From Bacteroidales bacterium (GTDB taxonomy: Bacteria > Bacteroidota > Bacteroidia > Bacteroidales > JAAYJT01): a stretch of 63,555 nucleotides of DNA. Below are positions 62,797 through 63,555 of the stretch, piece after piece. The position numbers and the translations under genes were made by a program. Under the pieces are notes generated by a model, which saw only the letters and a program-made list of their open reading frames with translations, was not told where the DNA came from and did no database searches. Where the stretch lies: contig JACZJK010000037.1 of the NCBI GenBank assembly GCA_014860575.1, positions 1 through 63,555 on the forward strand, written 5' to 3'. The stretch's first letter is position 1. The number at the start of each line of letters is the position of its first letter.

Positions 62797-63555
62797 TGCC
62801 GGTGAATTAAATTCTTCTTCAAGAATTGCTTTTAGTTCTGCAGCACTGAGATCAAGTTTCAATGTGCCTGATTTTGAGTAAGCAATTTTTCCCGTTTGTT
62901 CTGAAACCACTACCGCAATGGCATCGCTACGTTCAGTGATTCCCACTGCTGCCCTGTGCCGCAAGCCAACAAATGCAGGCAGCTCGGTCTTTTTCGAAAC
63001 AGGTAGAATGCATCTTGCCGCTACCACTCTGTTATTCATGATAATCATGGCTCCGTCGTGCAAGGGACTATTTGGGTAAAAGGTGCTTTCGATCAAATAT
63101 TCTGAAATGCGAGCGTCAATCATTTCACCACTTTCAATATACTCCTCCAGTTCGTTGGTGTGAGCAATAACAATGAGCGCACCGGTGCGGCTAGTCGCCA
63201 TTTTATGATAAGCCTTCACGATCGGATCAATATCAAGTGCTGAACCATTTTCAACATTAATTTTCCAGAAAATAAATCTTTTTCTTTTTCTGTTCAAAAA
63301 CGCTGGTGTTCCGATCAATAAAAGGAATTTCCGGATTTCGGGCTGGAAAACAATAATCAGTGCAATGAATCCAACGCTAATGAAGGCTCCGAGTATCTCG
63401 CTGAGCAGTTCCATCTCCAGCACAAGCACCAGCCGCCATAAAAGGAAAATTGATACGATACCCAGAAAAATATTGATGGCCGTTGTACCTTTTATAAGGT
63501 TATAAACCTCATAAAGCAGGTATGCAACAAGCAAAATGTCAATTATATCAAGAAA
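62791..63555 (-). CDS. cdaA: Diadenylate cyclase CdaA (5'-truncated by window edge)
   Basis: At least 254 residues of the membrane diadenylate cyclase that makes c-di-AMP. Three hydrophobic segments near the start are followed by the DAC domain, with KMATSRTGALIVI, SPLHDGAMIIMNN (DGA motif) and PAFVGLRHRAAVGITERS (RHR motif). The frame runs to the window edge with FLDIIDILLVAYLL coded beyond the TTG at 63534, which is typical inside this family, so the true start lies outside. It ends beside the TPR-like lipoprotein in a convergent 6-bp overlap. Confidence 0.92.
   Translation of the reverse strand, partial: FLDIIDILLVAYLLYEVYNLIKGTTAINIFLGIVSIFLLWRLVLVLEMELLSEILGAFISVGFIALIIVFQPEIRKFLLLIGTPAFLNRKRKRFIFWKINVENGSALDIDPIVKAYHKMATSRTGALIVIAHTNELEEYIESGEMIDARISEYLIESTFYPNSPLHDGAMIIMNNRVVAARCILPVSKKTELPAFVGLRHRAAVGITERSDAIAVVVSEQTGKIAYSKSGTLKLDLSAAELKAILEEEFNSPAL

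Overview
The window is a chromosomal segment of a Bacteroidota bacterium, most likely a Bacteroidales-type lineage. The evidence is the gene order tRNA-Thr/Tyr/Gly/Thr, tuf, tRNA-Trp, secE, nusG, rplK, rplA, rplJ, rplL, rpoB, rpoC, DUF3467; promoters of the form TTG-N19/20-TAnnTTTG; a lack of Shine-Dalgarno signals; and typical families (DUF4249 lipoprotein beside a TonB-dependent receptor with a carboxypeptidase-regulatory-like domain, tricorn-like peptidase, DPP IV, fused E1 alpha/beta dehydrogenase). No taxon can be named more closely from sequence reading alone.

Positions 1 to about 22,570 are accessory DNA. From 432 to 9740 all genes lie on the minus strand. First comes a compact three-gene unit (histidine phosphatase, SAM methyltransferase, two-helix membrane protein with a PLD-like C-terminal half). 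It is followed by single genes for a SEFIR protein, an LRR-TIR protein, a secreted protein, a trypsin-like protease and a GmrSD-type DUF262/DUF1524 protein. Most of these single genes are separated by copies of one intergenic repeat of about 110 bp, so the stretch reads as a defence-rich array of cassettes. From 10,030 to 14,500 there are a broken gene, three hypothetical proteins (one a lipoprotein with a recent internal 78-bp duplication) and a small zinc-ribbon plus four-helix membrane pair. From 14,881 to 22,238 there is the recombination module of a mobile element: ArdC-like protein, SMC/SbcC-like ATPase, RecT, MBL-fold nuclease-like protein, SymE-like protein, overlapping small ORFs and a DUF6573 protein. 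A tRNA-Val whose 3' end faces this DNA, with a damaged second copy beside it, marks the likely right border of the island.

From 22,826 on the DNA is core genome. It holds DPP IV, rpsU, xerC and hpf, then the long translation/transcription block from tRNA-Thr to rpoC-DUF3467, driven by a clear promoter at 26,649 and punctuated by hairpins after tuf, after rplL and after DUF3467. Next are a tricorn-like peptidase, a DUF2179 membrane protein, purB, and a TonB receptor/DUF4249 operon with a previously unlisted 59-residue membrane ORF at its head. After these come a Ser/Thr kinase fused to an FKBP-like periplasmic domain, a MORN-repeat protein, a TonB protein, an ECF sigma factor with a zinc-finger anti-sigma/TonB fusion protein, fused E1 dehydrogenase, TsaC, a GT9 glycosyltransferase, dapD, ruvX, def, a TPR-like lipoprotein and the diadenylate cyclase cdaA, which runs off the right edge.

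The observations most worth following are the repeat-separated defence array, the three-gene phosphatase/methyltransferase/membrane unit, the kinase-FKBP and anti-sigma-TonB fusions, an in-frame TAG near the start of the sigma factor gene, and a glycosyltransferase gene without a normal start codon.
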